A stretch of DNA of 64,000 bases from assembly GCA_021155045.1 (NCBI GenBank), contig JAJNQB010000001.1, forward strand, positions 186,001 through 250,000. The letters run 5' to 3'. The position numbers and the translations under genes were made by a program. The notes under the pieces are model-generated. The model saw only the letters and a program-made list of their open reading frames with translations. It had not been told where the DNA came from and ran no database searches. Below, in pieces: positions 1-8,953 of this stretch. How positions within the stretch are numbered: position 1 is the first letter of the stretch; each line of letters opens with the position of its first letter. Source of the DNA: Arcticibacter sp. Lineage in GTDB: Bacteria > Bacteroidota > Bacteroidia > 2-12-FULL-35-15.

Positions 1-71
1 GGCTTAAATAGCGAAACATATAATTAAAAATATGCGTTATAATAGGCACAAACAAATTAAACTACATTCCC

Positions 72-242
72 ATGAACTCAGAAAAACTACAAGAAATGGT
101 TCAGTGGTTAAATCAACAGATTGTACATTTGAATGAATCTATAAATGAAGCACGAAATACACATAATTTTGGTAGAGAATCGCAATGCGAAGGAATGCGA
201 GATGCTTTTATTAGATGCTTAAATAAGATTACGAATGCTTGA
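72..242 (+). CDS. Small hypothetical protein (56 aa)
   Basis: An ATG-started ORF of 57 codons, stop included, encoding a hydrophilic, Asn/Glu-rich peptide with two Cys (in SQCEG and IRCLN) and no signal peptide or membrane segment. The N-terminal half (EKLQEMVQWLNQQIVHLNE) has heptad-like hydrophobic spacing and could form a short amphipathic helix or coiled coil. It converges on the M23 peptidase gene with only 2 bp between stop codons. I do not recognise a family. Reality rests on sensible codon use, an ATG preceded by an AT-rich leader and the tight packing against its neighbour; a chance ORF is possible. Confidence 0.5.
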   Translation: MNSEKLQEMVQWLNQQIVHLNESINEARNTHNFGRESQCEGMRDAFIRCLNKITNA

Positions 243-244
243 TT

Positions 245-1231
245 TTACTCTTGAATAACATTAATGGATTGTCCCACTTTTAATTTAACTCTTCCTGAGC
301 TCATGCCATTCATTTGTTTTAAATGAGCGGTGGTAACACCAAAGCGTTTGGCAATCTCAAATAATGTGTCGCCTTTTTCAACAGTATAAGTTTTTGCATC
401 ACTAGGATATGCCGCAATTCCCCATTTTGTTTTTTTTACTGTTAGCTCTGTGCATAAAAGTTTTTGTTCGCTTAAATGCACAATGTATTTAGGGTTTATT
501 GGAACACCTTTTAAACGTATTTCAAAATGTAAATGTGTACCTGTTGAATGTCCTGTACTGCCGCCTAATCCTATTATTTGCCCTGCTGAAACAATATCGC
601 CAGACTTTACTTTGATTTTCCATAGATGCGCATACACTGTTTCTAAACCATTGTAATGACGAATGATTACTACATTTCCAAATCCTCCAAATTTTTTTGC
701 TATTCTTACCATACCGCCAAATGCAGCAGCAACTTTATCTCCTCTATTTAAATCAATATCAATTCCATTGTGTTGAGTGCTATCTCTCCAGCCGAAATAA
801 GAAGTAATAGGTCCATTAAACGGATGAAAGTAATCATCTTGCCCGTCTTGTTTTAAGTTGATAGTAATTGTACTATCTCCTTTTAATTTAAGCATATCTT
901 TTTCTGAAAATAGCTTATTTATTTCCCAGCCAGCATATATGTCAGCGGCTGGAAATCTATTTTTATCAAAATATTTTGAATTTGTTTTGAGATTCCTGAT
1001 TGCAATATTAATATCTGCAATTATATCTTGAGGAATTGTATCCATTTCCAATAAAAAATCAACTAAAGTACTTAGTTGAGCTTTATTCATATTCTGTATA
1101 AGGCTTGTAATTGGTTGTCGAGTTGATATTGTATCATCTGGACCAGAAAATAAAGATCTAGCATTTGATTGCTTTACGCCACAAATGCTGAACATCATCA
1201 AAAAAATAAAATATAAAAAATACTTTTTCAC
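245..1231 (-). CDS. Exported M23 family metallopeptidase with LysM domain
   Basis: A 328-residue secreted peptidoglycan endopeptidase. An N-terminal signal peptide (about 1-24, ending near SNA-RS) precedes an uncharacterised helical region (30-130) and a lysostaphin-type M23 domain (about 136-250). The zinc ligands are visible: H154 and D158 in HNGID, and the HLH pair at 233-235, with H202 in YAHL as the other conserved His. A single C-terminal LysM domain (282-326, YTVEKGDTLFEIAKRFGV) should bind glycan strands. Because all metal ligands are present it is probably an active DD- or LD-endopeptidase rather than an EnvC-type activator. It lies 95 bp downstream of the tandem ligase gene on the same strand, so both could serve cell-wall metabolism. 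Confidence 0.9.
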   Translation of the reverse strand: MKKYFLYFIFLMMFSICGVKQSNARSLFSGPDDTISTRQPITSLIQNMNKAQLSTLVDFLLEMDTIPQDIIADINIAIRNLKTNSKYFDKNRFPAADIYAGWEINKLFSEKDMLKLKGDSTITINLKQDGQDDYFHPFNGPITSYFGWRDSTQHNGIDIDLNRGDKVAAAFGGMVRIAKKFGGFGNVVIIRHYNGLETVYAHLWKIKVKSGDIVSAGQIIGLGGSTGHSTGTHLHFEIRLKGVPINPKYIVHLSEQKLLCTELTVKKTKWGIAAYPSDAKTYTVEKGDTLFEIAKRFGVTTAHLKQMNGMSSGRVKLKVGQSINVIQE

Positions 1232-1326
1232 TTCGAAAATTTACTACTCAAGGGTTTTAAGGGTAGCTAAATTATTCAAATAATCTAAAAAAACAAATTC
1301 TGATGAATTTGAATTATGGAATAAGC

Positions 1327-4020
1327 TTATGCTTTATGAAATTGTTTTTCATTTTTTTGAAAACCAAAATCAAGAATACGATCAATAAAATCGTACGGTT
1401 TGTAGCCATTTATGGCAGTTTGATGAAATATGCATGTCGCAGGAGTCATACCTGGTAAGGAGTTTACTTCAATAAATATTACCTCAATTTTTTCTGAACT
1501 AAAAATTCTTACAAAAGCATCTATTCTGCAATATCCTTGAACATTTAAAATTTTTGCAGCTTTGCCTAAAGTTTCTTTAACCGTGTTCGATATTTTTTGA
1601 CGTTCATTGCTATCGTTTGAATAGCGTGCAGGAGTGATGTTTTGTCCTTGACCGGCTAAAAATTTTTCTTCTAAAGATAATACTTCTCCTTCACTCAAAG
1701 CTTCAGAAGCTTCAAACACCTCATATATAATTTCACCTTTGTTGTTGAATGAAGTAAGCATTCCTCCTGTTATTTCAATAAAATGTTTTGCGTCATTTTT
1801 GCTAATTAATTCTTCAACTAGGATTACATTTTTTTGAGGAAATTCTTCTTTATCTTTTATATGAAGCAAATCAGCAGCAAGTTGATTCAACATTTCTTGT
1901 TTTCTAAAAATAAGAGTAGCAAACGCATCAAATTCTTCGGGTGTTTTTATTTTTTTTACTGCGGATGAGCAACCGTCATCAACCGGTTTTGCAATAAAAG
2001 GATATTTGATTTTTTCTTTGATTAAATTTAAAATTTCGTTTTTATTTTTTGCCCAATCTTCTTCAGCAACAAGCAGGTGTTCTGCAACTAGTAAACCATT
2101 TTGTTTTAATAATTCATTCGTTCTGTATTTGTCTATTGTTATCTGTGAACTATCTACACCACTTCCATTATAAGGTAATCCAATTTTTTCTAAATTAGCT
2201 TGCACCGCACCATCTTCTCCTGGTCTTCCGTGTAAAGCAATAAAAACAGCATCCACAGCTTTTACTAAATCACTATAGGTTAATCGTTTTGGTTTTGCCA
2301 AATTATCGGCACTAACATATTTTTGATTGATAGATTTTGTTTCATCAATAATCTGACTAACTAAGTCGTGAATCTTATAGTTTTCAATTTTATCTTTTAT
2401 ATCATCAGCATTATCTTTCAATAAAATGTTTATTGGAATTTGATACATGATATGTTCGTCTGCACTGCCAGTTAAAAAAACAGGAATGGGTTCGTACTTT
2501 GTTGAAGAAGCTAACTTTTCATATATATTTCTTCCACTTTCCACTGAAATGTGGCGCTCAGAAGAGTAACCACCAAGTATAACAGCAACTTTAATTTTTT
2601 TTGTTGTGGATGCTTGGTCTTGTTTTATGGCGTTGTCGAGCTGCTTTAATAAGTTAAAATAGGTTGATGTATGTATATTTGTTTTTATTCTTTGAGCTAA
2701 TGATGTTCGAATGATATAGGTTAAAAACTGAGAAGGATTTAATCCTATTTCTGCTGCTTGATGAAAAAAGAAGGAAGAAGGCATCATTCCTGATGTAGTG
2801 TTTGGGTCGTTCAAGAATATTTTTCCATCTTTTGATAAAAAACCATCAATACGAGCATATACATCAAAATGCAGTGCGTAAAATAATCGTTCACATTCTT
2901 TTCTGATGGCTTGAATTTGTTCCGTAGGTAAATCTATTGGAGTAATTTTACGAGAAAGCCCAGGTAAATATTTAGAACGATAATCAAACAATTCTTTCCC
3001 TTTTCTTATTTCTGTTGGTGGTAATGCAATTGCTTTTCCATGTTCATCTTGAGCTACAATACATGAAAATTCTTTCCCTTCAATAAAACCTTCAATTAAA
3101 ACGGTTGTTTCTCCATCAATGGCTTCAAGAACTGCACCTTCACTTTCGGTTTTAAAAAGATTGTCTAAATGTGTAATTAAATCAGCAGGATGATGGATGA
3201 TAGTATCTGCAATTTTTAAAGGCATTCCAATCCCTTCACGGATATCTGATAATACTCGAACAAAACTATTTTTTTCTTGTTCATTCATTTTCAACCATTC
3301 CTTAGCATCCATCCATTTTGTGAAGAATGCTTTCTCTACAGCTTCCATAAACGAGAAATGATCATCTTTATTTAAAATAGTAATTCCTATTGAAGAGCCT
3401 TGGTTGGCAGGTTTTATAACTAAAGGGAAACCAATTTCTTTTTTTGCTTTGTCAAAAATATTTTTACAATTACCATTTATATAATCTTCTCTCTTAATTG
3501 TAAAAAAGTTTGGGGAATTAAATCCAGCATCTACCATCATTCGTTTTTGAATGCTTTTGTCTATGCCAATTGCGGAGGGTAAAACTCCCGAGCCAGAATA
3601 AGGAATTCCTGCATATTCGAACAATCCTTGAATTTTCCCATCTTCGCCAAATGGACCGTGTAAGCACAAAAAAGCAAAATCGAAATATTTTTTTAGTTCG
3701 TCAATAGTAAGCTTTTTCCCAATTTTGGCAATCATGTCAAGTTGCTTTTGGTTATTTACCTCACCAACTTGTTCTGCATATACTTGAAAATCTCCTTTTT
3801 TTTCTGGAATAAATTCTACAGGAGGGTAAAAATCACGAATGCTTCCTTTGTAAATAAATTCCCAATTAAGCAAAACAAAATTTCCGAAACTATCCACAAA
3901 TACAGGAACAGCATCAAATAAAGATTTATTTAAATTATCATAAACGGTTCTTCCGCCAGCAAATGATATTTCTCTTTCCTTAGAAAAACCTCCGAAAATG
4001 ATTCCTATTTTAATTTTCAT
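1327..4020 (-). CDS. Tandem (double) D-alanine--D-alanine ligase fusion
   Basis: An 897-residue polypeptide with two full ATP-grasp D-Ala-D-Ala ligase modules; ordinary Ddl proteins have one, about 300-370 aa. Module 1 (1-445) has GGFSKEREIS at the N-terminus, HGPFGEDG (121-128), KPANQGSSIG (203-212), KY (350-351), RID (390-392) and D405/N407 as metal ligands. Module 2 (about 475-885) repeats the plan: GGYSSERHIS, HGRPGEDG (597-604), KPVDDGCSSA (678-687), KF (786-787), RID (832-834) and E851/N853 followed by PGMT. Module 1 has Asp for the usual metal-binding Glu and SGMM for PGMT; module 2 has Phe for the active-site Tyr. Both look catalytically plausible, so either could make D-Ala-D-Ala or a related dipeptide or depsipeptide. 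It is cytosolic. The continuous frame argues for one chain. Confidence 0.85.
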   Translation of the reverse strand: MKIKIGIIFGGFSKEREISFAGGRTVYDNLNKSLFDAVPVFVDSFGNFVLLNWEFIYKGSIRDFYPPVEFIPEKKGDFQVYAEQVGEVNNQKQLDMIAKIGKKLTIDELKKYFDFAFLCLHGPFGEDGKIQGLFEYAGIPYSGSGVLPSAIGIDKSIQKRMMVDAGFNSPNFFTIKREDYINGNCKNIFDKAKKEIGFPLVIKPANQGSSIGITILNKDDHFSFMEAVEKAFFTKWMDAKEWLKMNEQEKNSFVRVLSDIREGIGMPLKIADTIIHHPADLITHLDNLFKTESEGAVLEAIDGETTVLIEGFIEGKEFSCIVAQDEHGKAIALPPTEIRKGKELFDYRSKYLPGLSRKITPIDLPTEQIQAIRKECERLFYALHFDVYARIDGFLSKDGKIFLNDPNTTSGMMPSSFFFHQAAEIGLNPSQFLTYIIRTSLAQRIKTNIHTSTYFNLLKQLDNAIKQDQASTTKKIKVAVILGGYSSERHISVESGRNIYEKLASSTKYEPIPVFLTGSADEHIMYQIPINILLKDNADDIKDKIENYKIHDLVSQIIDETKSINQKYVSADNLAKPKRLTYSDLVKAVDAVFIALHGRPGEDGAVQANLEKIGLPYNGSGVDSSQITIDKYRTNELLKQNGLLVAEHLLVAEEDWAKNKNEILNLIKEKIKYPFIAKPVDDGCSSAVKKIKTPEEFDAFATLIFRKQEMLNQLAADLLHIKDKEEFPQKNVILVEELISKNDAKHFIEITGGMLTSFNNKGEIIYEVFEASEALSEGEVLSLEEKFLAGQGQNITPARYSNDSNERQKISNTVKETLGKAAKILNVQGYCRIDAFVRIFSSEKIEVIFIEVNSLPGMTPATCIFHQTAINGYKPYDFIDRILDFGFQKNEKQFHKA

Positions 4021-4194
4021 ATACGAATTATTACCCCTACAAAAATAAAATTAAGTAATGCTATATCAAAGAATCATATTGTAAGTATTCAACAAGGTTA
4101 TTAACTTTAATCAGGTATTTATATAATTTAGGTGTTATAATCACTAATTCCTTAAATTAGCCTTCGGATACAAAAGTTACTAGAAGCATTTTAT

Positions 4195-5337
4195 ATGATT
4201 CCTTTTAATAAACCCTATTTAACGGGTAATGAAACTAAATATATTCAGGAAGCTGCGAAATCTGGAAAAATTTCGGGTAATGGCATGTTCACAAAAAAGT
4301 GTCATCAGTTTTTTAATGAAAAATTTGGTTTTAAAAAATGCCTTTTAACCACCTCCTGTACCGATGCTCTTGAAATGGCGGCATTGCTTATTGATACTCA
4401 GCCAGGAGATGAAATTATAATGCCTGATTTTACGTTTGTATCTACTGCAAATGCTTTCGTTTTAAGAGGAGCAAAAGTTGTTTTTGTAGATAGCAAATTT
4501 AATCATCCCTCAATGGATGAAAATAAAATAGAAGCATTAATTACTTCAAAGACAAAAGCAATTGTGCCTGTTCATTATGCGGGTAATGCTTGTGATATGG
4601 ATAAAATTATGGCTTTAGCTGATAAATACAATTTATTTGTAATTGAAGATGCAGCACAAGCCATTGATAGTTATTACATAAATAAAAATGGAATCAAACA
4701 AGTATTAGGTTCAATAGGGCATTTGGCAACTTTTTCTTTTCACGAAACAAAAAATATAATTTCTGGAGAAGGAGGTTTGTTGGTTATAAATGATGAACAA
4801 TTTGAAAAAAGGGCTGAAGTAATATGGGAAAAAGGAACAAATCGTGCTGCTTTTTTTAGAGGAGAAATTGATAGTTATGAGTGGATAGATATAGGTTCAT
4901 CATTCTTGCCTTCAGAAATTATTGCAGCATTTTTATATGCACAATTAGAACAAATTGATAAAATTCAAATTCAACGAAAAAGACTTTGGAGTTTTTATAA
5001 TGATAGCTTAAAAAAATTAGAAGAGAAAAAAATTATTTCACTACCAAGTATTCCTAATTGTTCATCTAATAATGCTCATATTTATTATATTGTTTGTAAA
5101 TCAAATGATGAAAGAGAAAAGCTCATAAAGCATTTGGATGATAAAGGAATAAAAGTTGTTTTTCACTATCAATCGCTATCTCACTCCTTTTATTATTCCA
5201 ACGAAAAACAAAAAACAAACTTAATAAACTCTGAAAAATATTCTGATTGTTTGCTCAGATTGCCATTGTTTTATGAACTAAAACAAAAAGAAATAAAATT
5301 CATTTGTAAAGCAATTGATGAGTTTTATATAAATTAA
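4195..5337 (+). CDS. wecE: WecE/RffA-type dTDP-4-amino-4,6-dideoxygalactose transaminase
   Basis: A 380-residue DegT/DnrJ/EryC1 PLP aminotransferase. The PLP lysine is K186 in SFHETKNIISGEGG, the exact signature of the WecE/RffA branch, and EDAAQ (151-155) supplies the cofactor Asp. Length fits the family (about 375 aa). The expected reaction transfers the Glu amino group to dTDP-4-keto-6-deoxyglucose, giving dTDP-Fuc4N for surface glycans. It is the first gene of the polysaccharide locus and converges on rdgB with a 3-bp gap. RmlA/RmlB-type genes that would supply the substrate are not in the window. A related 4-keto-sugar specificity cannot be excluded. Confidence 0.85.
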   Translation: MIPFNKPYLTGNETKYIQEAAKSGKISGNGMFTKKCHQFFNEKFGFKKCLLTTSCTDALEMAALLIDTQPGDEIIMPDFTFVSTANAFVLRGAKVVFVDSKFNHPSMDENKIEALITSKTKAIVPVHYAGNACDMDKIMALADKYNLFVIEDAAQAIDSYYINKNGIKQVLGSIGHLATFSFHETKNIISGEGGLLVINDEQFEKRAEVIWEKGTNRAAFFRGEIDSYEWIDIGSSFLPSEIIAAFLYAQLEQIDKIQIQRKRLWSFYNDSLKKLEEKKIISLPSIPNCSSNNAHIYYIVCKSNDEREKLIKHLDDKGIKVVFHYQSLSHSFYYSNEKQKTNLINSEKYSDCLLRLPLFYELKQKEIKFICKAIDEFYIN

Positions 5338-5352
5338 TTTTTAGAACTGCCC
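5338..5352. repeat. Solo copy of the MITE-like terminal inverted repeat
   Basis: The 15 bp TTTTTAGAACTGCCC here is the exact reverse complement of the left terminal repeat of the element at 28135-28226. It overlaps the rdgB stop codon and last residues (GQF). TTAA lies next to its inner (poly-T) side rather than its outer side, and no partner repeat is seen nearby. It may be a remnant of an excised or decayed element, or a coincidence. Confidence 0.35.
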
Positions 5353-5922
5353 TTTAGCTAAAAATTCAACTAACTTTTTTATGGCTATAGCCCTGTGCGA
5401 AATTTTGTTTTTTTCATTCAAATTCATTTCTGCAAAAGATTTATTATAGCCATCGGGCATAAAGATTGGATCATACCCAAATCCATTTGTCCCTTTCTTT
5501 TGAGTTAGAATTGTACCGTTTACAATTCCCTCAAATTGAATTTCTTTTCCTTCTAGTACAAGGGATATAATCGTTTTAAATCTAGCTTTTCTGTTCTTAG
5601 CTGATTTTAATTCTTCAAGAACTTTATCCATATTTGCGTTTGAATCTTTTGTTTCGCCAGCATAGCGTGCAGATAGTACTCCTGGTTTATTGTTTAAAGA
5701 TTCAATTTCTAATCCTGTATCATCTGCAAAACAGTTGAGCCCATATTTTTTGTAAACATAAAAAGCTTTTTGTGAGGCATTTTCTTCAATGGTTGGCATT
5801 GTTTCAGGAATTTCTTCTGAACAATTAATATCGTTTAAACTTAAAATTTTTTTGCCAGACGGAATTAAGCATTGAATTTCATTTGCTTTATTTTGATTGG
5901 CTGTGGCGAAAACTAATTGCAT
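5341..5922 (-). CDS. rdgB: XTP/dITP diphosphatase (RdgB/HAM1)
   Basis: A 193-residue Ham1/RdgB pyrophosphatase that hydrolyses non-canonical purine triphosphates (dITP, XTP) to keep them out of DNA and RNA. Family signatures are present: ATANQNKANEI at the N-terminus (the usual T/S-x-N-x-x-K-x-x-E motif), FADDTGLEIE (65-73) with the metal-binding acidic pair, KPGVLSARYAGE, GFGYDPIF and the C-terminal SHRA. Length is normal. It is a housekeeping gene within a polysaccharide locus, divergent from the FkbM gene at 5995. Its last codons are formed by a 15-bp sequence identical to the terminal repeat of the small element at 28135-28226. Confidence 0.92.
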   Translation of the reverse strand: MQLVFATANQNKANEIQCLIPSGKKILSLNDINCSEEIPETMPTIEENASQKAFYVYKKYGLNCFADDTGLEIESLNNKPGVLSARYAGETKDSNANMDKVLEELKSAKNRKARFKTIISLVLEGKEIQFEGIVNGTILTQKKGTNGFGYDPIFMPDGYNKSFAEMNLNEKNKISHRAIAIKKLVEFLAKGQF

Positions 5923-5994
5923 ATAAGAATATTTGTTACTTTTAAAAACCGTATTATAACTATAATTTTAAATTAAAAGCAAGATATGTAATTA

Positions 5995-6834
5995 ATGACA
6001 AATTTTCCTTTATTCAATTATTTTTTCATTAAAAAAATTCCTTTTTTTAGACGATTTTTATTTAGGTATCTTCTTAAGTGGGTAAAAAACAATGAAACTC
6101 AAAATGTTATAACAACTGTTTTGAATGGTGTTAAAATGAATTTATTTGTAAACGATTGGGTTCAGCAAAATTTATTTGTTTATGGAATTTATGAAAAAAA
6201 TGAAACTAAGTATTGGATAAGTAAAGTTAAAACGTCTCAAATAATTTTTGATATAGGAACTAATGTCGGCTATTATAGCTTAATTGCGGCAAAACAAATA
6301 AAAAAAAATAATGGAAACATTTACGCTTTTGAACCTATAAAAAAGACGTATAATCGGTTAAAAGAAAATATCGAGTTAAATAGTTTTAAATGTATTCAAG
6401 CTTTTAATGTAGCCGTTTCTGATAAAGAAGGAGAAATAAAAATTAATATCGGAGATAATAAAAACTGGGGAATGTCAAGTTTAAATGAGCATGATTATTT
6501 ATCCGGAGAGTTTGAAATTGTTAAAAAAATAGCAATTGATGATTTTTGTAAAGAGCAAGAAATTAAAAGCATAGATCTTATTAAAATTGATGTTGAGGGT
6601 GCTGAATTTATGGTTTTGAAAGGGATGGAAACATCTTTAAACAAATTTAAACCAGAAATTCTAATCGAAATATTTGAGCCTAATTTGAAAAAACAAAACA
6701 TTACGCCAGCAGATGTTTTCAATTTTTTATGGAATAAAGGATATAAGTCTTATAAAATTAAATCGGATTCTACTTTGGATATAATTTTACATCCTATTTC
6801 TCAAGAAGGCTTGGTGTGCTTTAGGGCAGATTAG
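5995..6834 (+). CDS. FkbM family methyltransferase
   Basis: A 279-residue SAM-dependent methyltransferase of the FkbM type. The glycine-rich SAM loop is DIGTNVGYYSLIAA (86-99), followed by FEPIKKTYNRLKENIELN (acidic ribose-binding strand) and the diagnostic LIKIDVEGAEFMVLKGM. These enzymes O-methylate sugars or polyketides; here the setting points to a glycan. The N-terminal 30 residues are basic and hydrophobic without being a clear signal peptide. The stop codon overlaps that of the convergent glycosyltransferase at 6831 by 4 bp. It is one of two FkbM genes in the locus (the other at 21281). Confidence 0.85.
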   Translation: MTNFPLFNYFFIKKIPFFRRFLFRYLLKWVKNNETQNVITTVLNGVKMNLFVNDWVQQNLFVYGIYEKNETKYWISKVKTSQIIFDIGTNVGYYSLIAAKQIKKNNGNIYAFEPIKKTYNRLKENIELNSFKCIQAFNVAVSDKEGEIKINIGDNKNWGMSSLNEHDYLSGEFEIVKKIAIDDFCKEQEIKSIDLIKIDVEGAEFMVLKGMETSLNKFKPEILIEIFEPNLKKQNITPADVFNFLWNKGYKSYKIKSDSTLDIILHPISQEGLVCFRAD

Positions 6835-7910
6835 TCAATTAGCGTATTAAAAAGATTTAGATAGTTGTTTTTTTGCGACTCAACAGAATATTTTTCTTCA
6901 ACAGTTTTTCTTCCCGCTCTTCCAATTTTTTCTCTCAGTTCTTTGGATTCGATTAATAAGGACAGTTTTGACTCCCATTCATTTTCATCTTTCGCTAAAA
7001 AGCCATTGATACCATCTTGGATAATTTCAGTGTTTACTCCAACAGGCGACATGATTGTTGGTATTTCTAAAGCCATGTATTGCAATCCTTTTAATCCACA
7101 TTTTCCTTTTGCCCACTCATCATCTGGTAAAGGCATTATGCCGATATCGAAGGAAGATAATTCGATTAGTTCTGTTTGTTTGTTCCAGGCAAATCCTTTG
7201 ATATCAAGTTCTTTATTTACATAATTTTCATCGCCAATAACTTTTATTTCAATTTCATTACCATATTTTTGCTTTAATTTTTTTAAAACAGAAATTGAAT
7301 ATTCGAAATGTTGAATAGTAGTAATGCTTCCGCTCCATCCTATAATAATTTTATTTGATTTAGGAACGATAACTTTTTTGTATTCTTGAGTATCTATGGT
7401 AGTTGGAATTATTTCAACATTTTTATTGAAGCGGAGAGCATATTCTTTTAAATATTGATTTCCTGCAAAAATTAAATGTGCGTAAGAAATAATTTTTGAT
7501 GTTTTTTCTGCGTTTTTAAGCCATACAAATGTTTTATTAGCATCCGAAACATTTTGCAACCATATAGAATCATCAAAATCAAAAACTAGTTTAGCTCCTG
7601 ATTTTGAAAAACGCTTTTCGAAAAAGCTTGAGCCAAGCATAAAGCATTCACGTTGTATAAATATAATGTCGTATTCTTTGGCTTTATTTAATTCTTTAAT
7701 TCTTTTGATTGAACTTTTAAAAACGATAATAACTTTTTTAAAAAAATGTCCTTTTTTATAAAAAGTAGCATCATCTGTTTCATTTAACAAAAACGAAAAA
7801 TCATATTGAAACCCGTTTTCATTTAAGAATTCTAAATATTGTTCAAACCTAAATCGTTGGCTTGGTGAGCGATTTGGACGATGAAGCGAGAGGAAAAGGA
7901 TTTTTGACAT
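6831..7910 (-). CDS. Glycosyltransferase, GT4-like
   Basis: A 359-residue GT-B fold glycosyltransferase. The N-terminal Rossmann half begins KILFLSLHRPNRSPSQRFRFEQY; the C-terminal half carries the nucleotide-sugar region IIIGWSGSITTIQHFE, GIMPLPDDEWAKGKCGLKGLQYMALEIPTIMSPVGVNTEII and the closing helix EKYSVE. This layout is typical of Bacteroidota capsule and O-antigen transferases that bring the donor to the C-terminal domain. No membrane segment is evident. It sits 1 bp downstream of the epimerase gene on the minus strand, so the two are probably co-transcribed. Donor and acceptor cannot be told from sequence. Confidence 0.82.
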   Translation of the reverse strand: MSKILFLSLHRPNRSPSQRFRFEQYLEFLNENGFQYDFSFLLNETDDATFYKKGHFFKKVIIVFKSSIKRIKELNKAKEYDIIFIQRECFMLGSSFFEKRFSKSGAKLVFDFDDSIWLQNVSDANKTFVWLKNAEKTSKIISYAHLIFAGNQYLKEYALRFNKNVEIIPTTIDTQEYKKVIVPKSNKIIIGWSGSITTIQHFEYSISVLKKLKQKYGNEIEIKVIGDENYVNKELDIKGFAWNKQTELIELSSFDIGIMPLPDDEWAKGKCGLKGLQYMALEIPTIMSPVGVNTEIIQDGINGFLAKDENEWESKLSLLIESKELREKIGRAGRKTVEEKYSVESQKNNYLNLFNTLID

Positions 7911-7911
7911 T

Positions 7912-8913
7912 TTAATCTTCTAACCAAATTTTAGGTAGTTTTTCTGTAATTTCAATTCCTTTGAACTTCTCACTACTTTTTACACCTGTTACTTTTGCCC
8001 AATCAGCCATTTTTTTAAGTCCAACAGATAAAGAAGTAAAATTTTCATCTTTTAACCCGAATACATTTTTCATTTTAGTATGATCAGAATAAGCATGAAG
8101 CACTTCATTTCTTGCTTCTAAATGGCGTAATGGTTGTTCTAAATTCATTGCTTTCATTACCTCTGTAGCAAGTTCATTTACCGAATAGTCAATATCTCCA
8201 CCTATATTAAATACCTCATTATATGAAGCAGGAATGTTTACCGAATTAGCAATATATGGAGCCACATCGCCAATGTAGCTGAATGCGCGCGTTTGAGTTC
8301 CATCTCCAAAAACAGTTAATGCTTTACCTTGCATGAGTTGATTCATAAAAATACCTACTACATTTCTATATCTGTCGCCAATGTTTTGATACTCTCCATA
8401 TACATTGTGTGGTCTGAAAATCACATAGTTTAAGCCAAACATTTCATGCGTAGTTTTTAAATCCATTTCAACTGAATATTTTGCTATTCCATAAGGATCT
8501 TCAGGCATTGGAACCATATCTTCTCTCATAGGAAGTTGCCCTTTGCCATATACAGCTATAGATGAAGTAAAAACAAAACATTTTATTTTATGAATTACAG
8601 ATAGGTTTATCAAATTAATACTGCCTATCACATTGTTGTTATAGTTAAAACGTTTGATAAAATGGCTTAATCCTTCGGCAGCATAAGCTGCTAGATGATA
8701 TACATAGTCAAATTTTTCTTCAGCGAACAGTTTTTCTAGTAAAGCATAATCATTTATTGAGCCTTCTATAAATTTTGCATTGGAGTTTACGTTTTCTTTG
8801 AATCCACCACTCAAATCATCTAATACTACTACCGCATGACCTAATGCAATCAGTTGGTTGGTAACATGTGCTCCTATAAATCCGGCTCCTCCGGTAACTA
8901 ATGATTTTGGCAT
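7912..8913 (-). CDS. NAD-dependent nucleotide-sugar epimerase/dehydratase
   Basis: A 333-residue extended SDR enzyme. The NAD loop TGGAGFIGAHV (7-17), the catalytic Y141-x3-K145 (YGIAK) and the upstream SS-IAVYG strand are all present, so it should be active on a UDP- or dTDP-sugar. The closest groups by eye are UDP-glucose/UDP-GlcNAc 4-epimerases and related 4,6-dehydratases; FRPHNVYGEYQNIGDRYRNV resembles the substrate loop of WbpP/Gne-like epimerases. It leads a two-gene minus-strand unit with the glycosyltransferase at 6831. A canonical GalE is also present at 26570, so this copy probably handles a different sugar. Confidence 0.82.
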   Translation of the reverse strand: MPKSLVTGGAGFIGAHVTNQLIALGHAVVVLDDLSGGFKENVNSNAKFIEGSINDYALLEKLFAEEKFDYVYHLAAYAAEGLSHFIKRFNYNNNVIGSINLINLSVIHKIKCFVFTSSIAVYGKGQLPMREDMVPMPEDPYGIAKYSVEMDLKTTHEMFGLNYVIFRPHNVYGEYQNIGDRYRNVVGIFMNQLMQGKALTVFGDGTQTRAFSYIGDVAPYIANSVNIPASYNEVFNIGGDIDYSVNELATEVMKAMNLEQPLRHLEARNEVLHAYSDHTKMKNVFGLKDENFTSLSVGLKKMADWAKVTGVKSSEKFKGIEITEKLPKIWLED

Positions 8914-8937
8914 TATTTAAATATTGATAATATTAAG

Positions 8938-8953
8938 GTTTACAAATGTAAAC
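8938..8953 (-). promoter_or_regulatory. Candidate -7 box within a perfect palindrome
   Basis: The palindrome GTTTAC-AAAT-GTAAAC lies 25 bp upstream of the epimerase start. On the minus strand it contains TACATTTG, an exact match to the Bacteroidota -7 consensus TAnnTTTG. I see no TTG at the expected -33 distance. The palindrome could also be an operator placed over the promoter. The position between divergent transcripts fits either role. Confidence 0.4.
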
